NCBI RefSeq assembly: GCF_014651135.1
Contig: NZ_BMWH01000003.1
Coordinates: 1 to 64,000 of the forward strand
DNA length: 64,000 nucleotides
From: Streptomyces echinoruber
GTDB taxonomy: Bacteria; Actinomycetota; Actinomycetes; Streptomycetales; Streptomycetaceae
Direction: 5' to 3'
Notes under the pieces: model-generated
Told to the model about the DNA's origin: nothing
The model's input: the letters and a program-made list of their open reading frames with translations, nothing else
The model's database searches: none
Shown here: positions 55,161 to 63,241 of the stretch, one piece after another
Numbering within the stretch: position 1 is the stretch's first letter
How the letters are laid out: each line of letters begins with the position of its first letter
Program-made: the position numbers and the translations under genes

Positions 55161-55190
55161 ATATTATGTTAGCTGGGCTAACTAATGCAA
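55161..55190 (-). promoter_or_regulatory. MFS promoter with embedded inverted repeat GTTAGC-tgg-GCTAAC
   Basis: On the minus strand, TTGCAT (55185-55190) and TAATAT (55161-55166) are 18 bp apart. The perfect repeat 55168-55182 fills the spacer. A protein bound there would block RNA polymerase, as MarR or TetR repressors of efflux pumps do. The region is strikingly AT-rich for this genome. Confidence 0.65.
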
Positions 55191-55279
55191 TGCGCATCGA
55201 GTTTCCGTGGGTGACTGATTCCATCCGTACGGGTGATCGTCCTTGACGCGGGCGGGCGGCGGTAGGACCGTGGGGCCCT

Positions 55280-55927
55280 ATGAGGGGCGAACCCAGTTGC
55301 CCGAAGTGTGGTGGCCGGGTCAGGGCTCCCGGACTCTTCAGCGACTCCTGGCAGTGCGATGTGCACGGCACGGTGCATCCGCTGCAGCCCGTGATCCCGC
55401 CCAGCGTCGAGGCCCTCAGTGTCGTGGTGCACCGCGCGCAGGTGCCGGTGTGGATGCCCTGGCCCCTGCCCGTCGGCTGGCTGTTCACCGGCGTGGCCAA
55501 CGCCGGTGACGACCGCAGCGGCGGTCGCGCCACCGCCGTCGCGTGCTCCGGCCCCGGTCCGCTCGGCGGCATGGGCGAGCTGATCCTCGTCGCCGAGGAG
55601 CTCGGCGTCGGCCTCGGCGCGCGCTACGCGGGCATCGAGGGCCCCGATCCCGGCCCCTGTCTGGACATCGAGAAGCCGCCGCAGACCAAGGTCCTCGCCG
55701 CCGGCCGCCCCACCCCGCTCTGGCTGCTGTCCGGCACCCCCGAGGACCGCGCGGTCTTCGCCGGCGAGGCCCTCGGGCTGTGGCTGTGGGCGGTGGTCTG
55801 GCCCGAGAAGTCCGGCATCCTCCTGTACGACGAACTGGTGCTGGCGGACCTGCGGGACGCGGGCGCGGAGGTCGAACTGGTGCCGTGCGGGGCGCTGTCA
55901 CCGCGGCTGATCGAACCGTCGGGGTGA
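55280..55927 (+). CDS. Zinc-ribbon hypothetical protein (DUF6758-like)
   Basis: 215 aa. The N-terminus is a small zinc ribbon: CPKC near residue 7 and CDVHG near residue 26. The rest is a compact domain with MPWPLPVGWLFTGVANAGDDR and repeated GLG-containing strands (ELILVAEELGVGLGARYAG), ending AEVELVPCGALSPRLIEP. Common in streptomycetes; function unknown. The family name is from memory. It is divergent from the MFS gene. Confidence 0.75.
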   Translation: MRGEPSCPKCGGRVRAPGLFSDSWQCDVHGTVHPLQPVIPPSVEALSVVVHRAQVPVWMPWPLPVGWLFTGVANAGDDRSGGRATAVACSGPGPLGGMGELILVAEELGVGLGARYAGIEGPDPGPCLDIEKPPQTKVLAAGRPTPLWLLSGTPEDRAVFAGEALGLWLWAVVWPEKSGILLYDELVLADLRDAGAEVELVPCGALSPRLIEPSG

Positions 55928-56114
55928 GCGCGGGCGCGAGCGCGGGGCCGGTGCGGACGTGTACGGAGGTGCGGGGGTGTCGCCGGCGCGGGCGGGGGTG
56001 TGCGCGAGCGGAGGTGTAGGGGGCGCCGTGCGGGGGCGGGTGTGACGGTGCGGTCCCTCACCCCGGTTATCCTTGAGTGTCCTTCCCGTACCGTCACCGC
56101 CCGGAGTCCGCGTC

Positions 56115-56972
56115 GTGCGCATAGACCTGCACACCCACTCCACCGCCTCCGACGGCACGGACACCCCGGCCGAGCTGGTGCGCAACGCCGCCGCGGCCGG
56201 CCTGGACGTGGTCGCGCTGACCGACCACGACACCACCCGCGGCCACGCCGAGGCCGTCGCCGCACTCCCGGAGGGGCTCACCCTCGTCCCCGGCGCCGAG
56301 CTGTCCTGCCGTGTCGACGGCATCAGCATGCACATGCTGGCCTACCTCTTCGACCCCGAGGAGCCCGCGCTGCTCGCCGAGCGCGAGCTGGTCCGGGACG
56401 ACCGCGTGCCGCGCGCCCAGCGCATGATCGCCAAGCTGAACGAGCTGGGCGTGCCCGTCACCTGGGAGCAGGTGCAGCGGATCGCCGGGGACGGTTCGGT
56501 CGGCCGGCCCCACATCGCCTCTGCCCTCGTGGAGCTCGGCGTCGTCCCCACCGTGAGCGACGCCTTCACCGAGGAGTGGCTGGCCGACGGCGGCCGCGCC
56601 CACGTCGCCAAGCACGAGACCGACCCCTTCGAGGCCCTGAGGCTGATCAAGGGCGCCGGCGGAGTCGCCGTGTTCGCCCATCCCGGCGCCGGCAAGCGCG
56701 GCCGGACCGTGCCGGAGTCGGTGATCGCGGAGCTGGCGGCGGCCGGGCTCGACGGCATCGAGGTCGACCACATGGACCACGACGCCGGCACGCGCGCACG
56801 GCTGCGCGGCCTGGCCGGAGAGCTCGGACTGCTCGTGACCGGCTCCAGCGACTACCACGGCAGCCGCAAGACGGTCGCGCTCGGCGCGTCCACGACCGAT
56901 CCCGAGGTGTACGGGGAGATCGTCCGGCGGGCGACGGGGGCGTTCCCGGTGCCGGGCACCGGCGGCGCCTGA
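56115..56972 (+). CDS. PHP-domain phosphoesterase
   Basis: 285 aa. The PHP metal-binding motifs are in order: DLHTHSTASDGT, LTDHDTTRGHAEA, PGAELSC, HPGAGKRG, EVDHMDHD and GSSDYHG. Relatives include 5'-3' nucleoside bisphosphate phosphatase (RNase AM/TrpH type). The GTG at 56115 has CGGAG 9 nt upstream and gives VRIDLHTHST; an earlier in-frame start at 56073 is less likely. marC follows 63 bp downstream. Confidence 0.9.
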   Translation: MRIDLHTHSTASDGTDTPAELVRNAAAAGLDVVALTDHDTTRGHAEAVAALPEGLTLVPGAELSCRVDGISMHMLAYLFDPEEPALLAERELVRDDRVPRAQRMIAKLNELGVPVTWEQVQRIAGDGSVGRPHIASALVELGVVPTVSDAFTEEWLADGGRAHVAKHETDPFEALRLIKGAGGVAVFAHPGAGKRGRTVPESVIAELAAAGLDGIEVDHMDHDAGTRARLRGLAGELGLLVTGSSDYHGSRKTVALGASTTDPEVYGEIVRRATGAFPVPGTGGA

Positions 56973-57035
56973 CGTCCCGTCCCGCCCGCGCCCCCTTTCC
57001 CCGCTTTCCCCGTTCCCCCGCAAGGCCCTTCCCCG

Positions 57036-57641
57036 ATGTTCGACGCTGCCGTCTTCGGCTCCCTCTTCCTCACCCTGTTCGTCATCATGGATCCCCCCGG
57101 GATCACCCCGATCTTCCTCGCGCTCACCGCCGGCCGCCCGGTGAAGGTGCAGCGCAGGATGGCGCTGCAGGCCGTCTGCGTGGCCGGCGGCGTGATCGCC
57201 GTGTTCGGGGTGCTCGGCCACCGGATCCTGGACTACCTGCACGTCTCCGTCCCCGCTCTGATGATCGCCGGCGGGCTGCTGCTCCTGCTGATCGCGCTCG
57301 ACCTGCTCACCGGCAAGTCCGACGAGCCGAAGCAGACCAAGGACGTCAACGTCGCCCTCGTCCCGCTCGGCATGCCGCTGCTGGCCGGTCCCGGCGCCAT
57401 CGTGTCGGTCATCCTGGCCGTGCAGAAGGCCGACGGCGCCGCCGCGCAGGTGTCGGTGTGGTCCGCGATCCTCGCCATCCACGTCGTGCTGTGGCTGGTC
57501 ATGCGCTACTCGCTGCTGATCATCCGGATCATCAAGGACGGCGGCGTGGTCCTGGTGACCCGGCTCGCGGGCATGATGCTCTCCGCGATCGCCGTGCAGC
57601 AGATCATCAACGGGGTGCTGCAGGTGGTCCGGGCCGGCTGA
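57036..57641 (+). CDS. MarC/NAAT family membrane protein
   Basis: 201 aa with six predicted helices. Characteristic segments are FLTLFVIMDPPGITPIFLALT near the start, MALQAVCVAGGVIAVFGVLG and VALVPLGMPLLAGPGAIVSV. Its function is not settled (once linked to multiple antibiotic resistance, later disputed). It follows the PHP gene and ends at a strong bidirectional hairpin. Confidence 0.9.
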   Translation: MFDAAVFGSLFLTLFVIMDPPGITPIFLALTAGRPVKVQRRMALQAVCVAGGVIAVFGVLGHRILDYLHVSVPALMIAGGLLLLLIALDLLTGKSDEPKQTKDVNVALVPLGMPLLAGPGAIVSVILAVQKADGAAAQVSVWSAILAIHVVLWLVMRYSLLIIRIIKDGGVVLVTRLAGMMLSAIAVQQIINGVLQVVRAG

Positions 57642-57674
57642 GGGCCGGGCCGGCCGAGAACCGGGAACGCGCGA

Positions 57675-57705
57675 AGCCCCGCACGGCACCGTGCCGTGCG
57701 GGGCT
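57675..57705. terminator. Bidirectional terminator between marC and the 50-codon gene
   Basis: Perfect 15-bp arms AGCCCCGCACGGCAC and GTGCCGTGCGGGGCT with a single central base (loop opens to 5 nt). It lies between convergent genes. Confidence 0.85.
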
Positions 57706-57763
57706 CCCGTCGTCTGGTCCGAAGCGATGCGATCCGCTGACGGAGAAGAAGACCGGGGTGCGG

Positions 57764-57916
57764 TTACGAGGCCGGAACGTCGGCCGGGCGGATCCACAGC
57801 CGCTGGCCGACGGCGGCAGCCTGCTGCACGATCCGGTTGACGGAGGCGGCGTCCACAACGGTGCTGTCCACGGGGGTACCGTCGATCTCGTCGAGGCGCA
57901 TGATCTCGAAGCGCAT
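57764..57916 (-). CDS. 50-aa protein behind a SigR-type promoter
   Basis: The protein starts MRFEIMRLDEIDGTPVDSTV, continues VDAASVNRIVQQAAAVGQRL and ends WIRPADVPAS; probably a strand-helix-strand unit with no Cys, signal or membrane segment. Codon use is fully streptomycete. The ATG at 57916 has a strong GAAGGGAG site and the gene ends at a terminator shared with marC, so it is real despite its length. About 90 bp upstream is a perfect GGGAAT-N18-GTT promoter, which would place it in the thiol-oxidative stress regulon. Function unknown. Confidence 0.82.
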   Translation of the reverse strand: MRFEIMRLDEIDGTPVDSTVVDAASVNRIVQQAAAVGQRLWIRPADVPAS

Positions 57917-58005
57917 CGCTTCTCCCTTCGTCTGGTCATCCTCCTGAGGAGAACTGCTCGTGGATGGCTCATGGGGCGGCGGTGCCCCCTGTTCCGTCCG
58001 TAGTC

Positions 58006-58032
58006 AACGCGCTCTCTGTTACGAACATTCCC
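58006..58032 (-). promoter_or_regulatory. Perfect SigR-type promoter GGGAAT-N18-GTT
   Basis: Minus strand: GGGAAT at 58027-58032, GTT at 58006-58008, spacer exactly 18 nt. This is the published Streptomyces SigR consensus (GGGAAT-N18/19-GTT). It points to the 50-codon gene, leaving a leader of roughly 80 nt. The surrounding DNA is AT-rich. Confidence 0.78.
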
Positions 58033-58115
58033 TACGCTAAAGAAATTTTTCGAACGTCTAATTACCGACTGGTAAGCGGTGAACCGGGCGGGCGCCCCGT
58101 TTCCGTCACGGGACA

Positions 58116-59018
58116 ATGGAGGCGATGAACGACGACCTCGCGGCCCTGGCCGCCCGCATCGACCGCACCAACGAGCTGCTGGAGCGCATGCTCGCCGAGG
58201 TGGCGAAGACGCCCTCCACCCACGCGATCTTCGTCGACGCCGGGTACGTGTACGCGGCCGCGGGACGCCTGGTGGCCGGCACCGAGGACCGCCGCGCCTT
58301 CGACCTGGACGCCGAGGGACTCATCGAGGCCCTCATCGACAAGGCCCGCACCGTCTTCGCCGACAGCCGCCTGCTGCGCGTCTACTGGTACGACGGGGCC
58401 CGCCGCCGCATCCACACCGCCGAGCAGGAGGCCATCGCCGAACTGCCCGACGTCAAGGTGCGCCTGGGCAACCTCAACGCCAACAACCAGCAGAAGGGCG
58501 TCGACTCCCTCATCCGCACCGACCTGGAGTCCCTCGCCCGGCACCGTGCCATCAGCGACGCCGCCCTCCTCGGCGGCGACGAGGACCTGGTGTCGGCGGT
58601 CGAGGCCGCGCAGGGCTACGGCGCCCGCGTCCACCTGTGGGGCATCGAGGCCCCCGAGGGCCGCAACCAGGCGGAGCCGCTGCTCTGGGAGGTCGACAGC
58701 CAGCGCACGCTCGACCTGGACTTCTTCAAGCCGTACGTGTCGCGGCGCACCGCCGTGTACGACAGCGGCGGCACCGCCCGGCCGACCCGCGAGGACGTCC
58801 GCTTCGTCGGCGCGCAGATCGCCGCCAGGTGGCTCGCCGCGCGCGGCCGCGACGCCCTCCTCGAGCTGCTGCCCGGCCACCCCTACCTGCCCGGCTCGGT
58901 CGACCAGGACCTGCTGGTGGAGGCCGAGGGGCTGCTGCAGTACTCCCTGCGCGGCCAGGCCGACCTGCGGCGCTCGCTGCGGGACGGGTTCTGGGACCAC
59001 CTGCAGACGCAGTACTGA
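58116..59018 (+). CDS. NYN-domain (PIN-like) putative ribonuclease
   Basis: 300 aa. A short coiled coil (DRTNELLERMLAEV) precedes the NYN nuclease domain. The acidic residues expected for metal binding are visible: Asp in IFVDAGYVYAAAG, Asp in QKGVDSLIRTDL, and the pair in LLGGDEDLVSAVEAA. A C-terminal helical region of ~80 residues is extra. NYN proteins cut RNA or act in tRNA/mRNA turnover, but substrate is unknown. The start is ATG 58116 or 58125. It is divergent from the 50-codon SigR-type gene. Confidence 0.88.
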   Translation: MEAMNDDLAALAARIDRTNELLERMLAEVAKTPSTHAIFVDAGYVYAAAGRLVAGTEDRRAFDLDAEGLIEALIDKARTVFADSRLLRVYWYDGARRRIHTAEQEAIAELPDVKVRLGNLNANNQQKGVDSLIRTDLESLARHRAISDAALLGGDEDLVSAVEAAQGYGARVHLWGIEAPEGRNQAEPLLWEVDSQRTLDLDFFKPYVSRRTAVYDSGGTARPTREDVRFVGAQIAARWLAARGRDALLELLPGHPYLPGSVDQDLLVEAEGLLQYSLRGQADLRRSLRDGFWDHLQTQY

Positions 59019-59077
59019 CGCACTGACTCCGTCACCCGTACCCGTGCTGGTCCGTCACCCGTGCCTGTACTGGTTCG

Positions 59078-59974
59078 TCACCCGTACCCGTACTGGCGGG
59101 AGCCCACCTCGTCCCAGAAGTCGGCGAGCGCGCGGGCGGTGGCCTGCGGCTGGTCGGTGTTGGGGGAGTGCTCGGCGCCCGGGATCACCGTCCGGCGCGC
59201 CCCCAGCCGTAGGGCCATCTCGTCCAGCAGCGGCACCGGCCAGGTGTCGTCGCGCTCGCCCGACAGCACGTGGCAGGGCGGCGCGACGGCGGCGAGCTCG
59301 TCCACCCGGTCCGGCTCCGTGCACAACTGGTTTCCGGTGGCGAGGAGTTGCGCGGGCTTGGTGCCCAGCCAGCGGCGCCGCAGGTCCTCGCGGCCGACGA
59401 GACCGGGCCCGGACCCGGCGCCGGTGTCGGTCTCCTCGGGCGGCTCCAGGAGCTGCATCGCCTGCCACACCCGGGCCATCGTCATGACGGTGAGCGCGTC
59501 GTGCAGCAGCTTCACGCGCTGCTGCTGGGGCTCGGAGATCTGCGCCGGGCCGGAGGCCATCAGGGTGAGGGAGAGGAAGGGGGAGGCGTCGAGGAGGACG
59601 GCCGCGCGGGCGATCTGACCGCCCAGGGAGTGCCCGAGCAGGTGCACGCGCGTGCCGAGCGCCTCGGCCTGCGCCAGCACGTCCCGCGCCAGCTCCTCCT
59701 GCGCGTACGCCGACTCGTCGTCCACCGGTCCGTCGGACTCGAACTGTCCCCGGCCGTCCACGGCGACCGTCCGGTACCCGCGCGCCGCCAGCGGCTCGTG
59801 CAGCGGGTTGAAGTCCTCCTTGCTCCCGGTGAACCCCGGCAGGAGCAGCGCGGTTCCCCGCGGCTCCACGCCCGCGGCGGGCGCCGCGTCCACCACGGCG
59901 AACTCCCCGCGCGAGGTACGCAGCCGGTACGCCCGGGCACCGGGGGGCGGGACGAAGGTCGGGGGCCTGCTCAT
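59078..59974 (-). CDS. Alpha/beta hydrolase
   Basis: 298 aa, no signal peptide. The nucleophile elbow is GHSLGG, the oxyanion region LLLPGFTGSKED, the acid in LSGERDDTWP and the base His in IPGAEHSPNTDQP. Substrate is not predictable. The ATG at 59974 has no ribosome site; TACCCT at 59981-59986 is 6 nt upstream, so it is probably leaderless. Confidence 0.9.
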   Translation of the reverse strand: MSRPPTFVPPPGARAYRLRTSRGEFAVVDAAPAAGVEPRGTALLLPGFTGSKEDFNPLHEPLAARGYRTVAVDGRGQFESDGPVDDESAYAQEELARDVLAQAEALGTRVHLLGHSLGGQIARAAVLLDASPFLSLTLMASGPAQISEPQQQRVKLLHDALTVMTMARVWQAMQLLEPPEETDTGAGSGPGLVGREDLRRRWLGTKPAQLLATGNQLCTEPDRVDELAAVAPPCHVLSGERDDTWPVPLLDEMALRLGARRTVIPGAEHSPNTDQPQATARALADFWDEVGSRQYGYG

Positions 59975-60141
59975 GGGGCGAGGGTAGCGGGCGCGGGCGG
60001 CGGACGTCGGACGGCTGGGGGAGAGGGGAAGAGGGGAGGGGAGAGGAGAGGAAGGGGGCGGGGCGAGAAGGCGAAGAGCCCGTCCCCGGGGTGGGAACGG
60101 GCCCTTCGGCGGTCGGCCGGTGATCGGTGGCCGGTGGCCGG

Positions 60142-61540
60142 TCAGGCGTCGGCGGACTCGGCGGCGGCGGTCTTCTTGCGGGTCCGGCGAACGGGCTTGG
60201 CCTCCGCCGTGTCCGCGTTGTCGGCGTTGTCGGCGTTGTCGGCGTTGTCGGCGTCGTCGGCGACTGTCTTGCGCGTACGCCGTCGCGGTGCCGCCTCCGG
60301 GGCCTGGGCGGCCTGCGCCGGAATGCCGCCGACGGCACCTTCCGCCGTGTCGGCGGGGGCCTCGGCCGCCTTCTTGCGGGCCCGGCGGGCGGGCTTGGTC
60401 TCCGCCGCGTCCTCGGCCGGGGGCTGCTCGGCGACGGCCTTCTTGCGGGTCCGGCGCACCGGCTTGGCCTCGGCGGCCTCGGCTCCCTCCGGCGCGGCGG
60501 CGATCGTCTCCGGCGCGGCGGCGATCGTCTCCGACGCGGCGGCGATCGTCTCCGACGCGGCGGCGGTCGCCTTGCGGGTGGTCCGGCGGCGCGGCTTGGC
60601 CTCGGCGGCCTCAGCGGTGTCGACGGCGGTCTCGGCCGCGTCGGCGGGGGACTCGGCGGTCTTCTTGCGGGTCCGGCGGCGCGGCTTGGCCTCGGCGGTC
60701 TCGGCCGTGTCGACGGCGGCTTCCGCGGCCTGCGGCTGCTCGGCCGGCGGTTCGGCGGCCACGGCCTTCTTGCGGGTCCGGCGCGGCTCGGCCTCCTCGG
60801 CCTCGGCACCCTCCGGCTCCTGCGACGCCTGGGCCGGGATGGCGGTGGCGGTGGCGGTCTTGCGGGTGCGGCGGCGGGGCTTGGCCTCGGACACCCCGGC
60901 CGCCCCGGCTTCGGCCGCCCCGGTCGTCCCGGTTTCGGGCGTCTCGGGTGCCGTGGTGCCTTCGGCGGTCCGCACCGCGGTCTCGGCGGCGGCCTTCCTG
61001 CGCGTGCGCGTCCGGCGCGGCTCGGCGTCCGGCGCGGCCTCGGTCGCCTCGACGGCCTCCGCGGCGGCGGTGGCGGCCTCGGCGGCTTCCGGGGCAGCCG
61101 CGGTCTTGCGGGTGCGGCGGCGGCGCGGCGTGGTCTCGGCGGCCTCGGGCGCGGCCTCCACGGCCGGCCCCTCCGCCGTCGCCACGGCGGCCTGGGCGGC
61201 GTCGGACGGCTGCGCGGCCTTCGCGGGCTCCGTCTCCGTGGCGGGCTCCGCGGGCTGCCGGGCCGTCTCGGCGGCCGTCAGCGGTTCCGTCGGCGCGCCG
61301 CGCCGGGTGCGGCGCCGGCGGCGCAGCGTGCGGTGACCGGCCGGGGTCTCCTCGGGGCCCGTCTCGGCGCTCGCGGGTTCGCTCGGCGCGGACTCGGCCG
61401 TCGGCGCCCCGTCCCGCGCGGGCTCCAGCGGCGCCCCGCGCCGCGTGCGCCGGCGGCGGCGCGGCGTACGGCCCGCGCGCTCGCGGTCCCGGTCGCCCTC
61501 GGCGGCCCCGCCGCGGCCCCGGCGTCCGCGCGGACCGCGC
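60142..61540 (-). repeat. Degenerate coding repeats in helicase tail
   Basis: The DNA encodes repeated KPRRRTRKK-like basic blocks spaced ~20-40 residues apart with Ala/Glu-rich linkers, and short exact repeats such as four GACAACGCC-like units at 60213-60260 and three copies of a GATCGTCTCC unit near 60501-60550. The opposite strand shows a long artefactual open frame because of this bias. Confidence 0.75.
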
Positions 61541-62829
61541 CCGCCGGGCTCGCCCAGGTCCTCCAGCTCCTCGGCCGCCAGCCCGGCGCGGGTGCGCTCG
61601 GAACGTGGCAGGACGCCCTTGGTGCCCTCGGGGATGCCGAGGTCGGCGAAGAGGTGCGGGGAGGTCGAGTACGTCTCCACCGGGTCGTGGAAGTCCAGCC
61701 CCAGCGCCTTGTTGATGAGCTGCCAGCGCGGGATGTCGTCCCAGTCGACGAAGGTGATCGCCGTACCCGAGGCGCCCGCACGGCCGGTGCGGCCGACGCG
61801 GTGCAGGTACGTCTTCTCGTCCTCGGGCGACTGGTAGTTGATGACGTGGGTGACGCCCTCGACGTCGATGCCGCGCGCGGCCACGTCGGTGCAGACCAGC
61901 ACGTCGATCTTGCCGTTGCGGAAGGCGCGCAGCGCCTGCTCGCGGGCGCCCTGGCCGAGGTCGCCGTGGACCGCGCCGGCCGCGAAGCCGCGGCGCTGCA
62001 ACTGCTCGGCGATGTCGGCGCAGGTCCGCTTCGTACGGCAGAAGATCATCGCCAGCCCGCGGCCCTCGGCCTGCAGGATGCGGGCGATCATCTCCGGCTT
62101 GTCGAGGGAGTGCGCGCGGTAGACGAACTGCTTGATGTTGGCCACGGTCGCGCCCTCGTCGTCCGGCGCGGTGGCCCGGATGTGCGTGGGCTGCGACATG
62201 TAGCGCCGGGCCAGCGCGATGACCGCGCCCGGCATGGTGGCCGAGAACAGCATGGTCTGCCGCTTCGCCGGCAGCATGTCGATGATCTTCTCGACGTCGG
62301 GCAGGAAGCCCAGGTCGAGCATCTCGTCGGCCTCGTCCAGGACCAGGCACCGGACGTGCTTCAGGTCCAGCTTCCGCTGCCCGGCGAGGTCCAGGAGCCG
62401 GCCCGGGGTGCCGACGACCACGTCGACGCCCTTCTTCAGGGCCTCGACCTGCGGCTCGTAGGCCCGGCCGCCGTAGATCGCCGCGACCCGCACGTTGCGC
62501 ACCTTGCCGGCGGTCAGCAGGTCGTTGGTGACCTGGACGCACAGCTCGCGCGTGGGGACGACGACGAGGGCCTGCGGGGCGTCGGTGAGATCCTCGGGGC
62601 GGGCGCGTCCGGCCTCCACGTCGGCGGGGACGGTGACGCGCTCCAGGAGCGGAAGCCCGAAGCCCAGGGTCTTGCCGGTGCCGGTCTTGGCCTGGCCGAT
62701 GACGTCCGCGCCCGACAGGGCCACGGGGAGGGTCATCTCCTGGATGGGGAAGGGCGTGGTGATGCCGACGGCCTCCAGGGCCTCGGCCGTCTCAGGAAGG
62801 ATCCCAAGCTCTCGAAACGTCGTAGTCAG
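60142..62829 (-). CDS. DEAD-box RNA helicase with repetitive basic C-terminus, apparent CTG start
   Basis: About 895 aa. Helicase motifs in order: Q motif (FRELGILPETAEALEAVGI, TTPFPIQ), Walker A AKTGTGKT, PTREL, DEAD, SAT and HRVGRTGRAG. The last ~480 residues are low complexity with a basic motif (RRRTRK, PVRRTRKK, PRRRTRKK) repeated more than a dozen times between Ala/Glu linkers, perhaps for RNA binding. No ATG, GTG or TTG precedes the Q motif in frame: an in-frame TGA comes 12 nt before a CTG at 62829. That CTG is the probable start, with GTGAGG 8 nt upstream. An ATG at 62736 would delete the Q motif. Confidence 0.88.
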   Translation of the reverse strand: MTTTFRELGILPETAEALEAVGITTPFPIQEMTLPVALSGADVIGQAKTGTGKTLGFGLPLLERVTVPADVEAGRARPEDLTDAPQALVVVPTRELCVQVTNDLLTAGKVRNVRVAAIYGGRAYEPQVEALKKGVDVVVGTPGRLLDLAGQRKLDLKHVRCLVLDEADEMLDLGFLPDVEKIIDMLPAKRQTMLFSATMPGAVIALARRYMSQPTHIRATAPDDEGATVANIKQFVYRAHSLDKPEMIARILQAEGRGLAMIFCRTKRTCADIAEQLQRRGFAAGAVHGDLGQGAREQALRAFRNGKIDVLVCTDVAARGIDVEGVTHVINYQSPEDEKTYLHRVGRTGRAGASGTAITFVDWDDIPRWQLINKALGLDFHDPVETYSTSPHLFADLGIPEGTKGVLPRSERTRAGLAAEELEDLGEPGGRGPRGRRGRGGAAEGDRDRERAGRTPRRRRRTRRGAPLEPARDGAPTAESAPSEPASAETGPEETPAGHRTLRRRRRTRRGAPTEPLTAAETARQPAEPATETEPAKAAQPSDAAQAAVATAEGPAVEAAPEAAETTPRRRRTRKTAAAPEAAEAATAAAEAVEATEAAPDAEPRRTRTRRKAAAETAVRTAEGTTAPETPETGTTGAAEAGAAGVSEAKPRRRTRKTATATAIPAQASQEPEGAEAEEAEPRRTRKKAVAAEPPAEQPQAAEAAVDTAETAEAKPRRRTRKKTAESPADAAETAVDTAEAAEAKPRRRTTRKATAAASETIAAASETIAAAPETIAAAPEGAEAAEAKPVRRTRKKAVAEQPPAEDAAETKPARRARKKAAEAPADTAEGAVGGIPAQAAQAPEAAPRRRTRKTVADDADNADNADNADNADTAEAKPVRRTRKKTAAAESADA

Positions 62830-63241
62830 GGTGCTGCCTCACTCTGTGTGCGCGATACGAGGCGAGCGCGGGGGTCGTGTCGCCTGACCGTGCCGGGGAC
62901 GCCGGCCGCCCACGCATCCACGCGGGCTGACCGTGTGGCACGGGACCACAGCCGACGCTCTAGCGCTCGTACCGCTGAGGGTTCCCCCTCCGGGCGCCGT
63001 ACGCGTGGTGCCGTACGGGCGGGGAGGGCTGTCGGGTCGGAGCCGATCGGGCCACCGACCGGGCATCCTCATGCAAGCGGCCCGTCGAGTACTCGGCAGG
63101 CTCAATACCACCATACCCCGGATTCGCGCACACGCGATGGCCGATTTGGTCATGTAGCCGTCGTCACAGCGACACGCGGGCGTCGCCGCCCTGACTGACC
63201 AGGGGCTTCCTCCCCGCCGCGGGCGCGCTATCGTCCGCTTC
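62830..63241. other. Divergent intergenic region upstream of helicase, 412 bp
   Basis: It serves the helicase (minus) and the ferritin-like gene (plus). A minus-strand TATGGT at 63110-63115 is a possible -10 and would leave a ~280-nt leader, as is common for cold-responsive helicases. The plus-strand gene has TATCGT at 63229-63234. No gene is supported inside. Confidence 0.45.

Noticed and set aside
60127..63198. 1023-aa plus-strand open frame
   Set aside because: Antisense to the helicase and its repeats; Leu/Gly/Arg-biased composition, no start signal.
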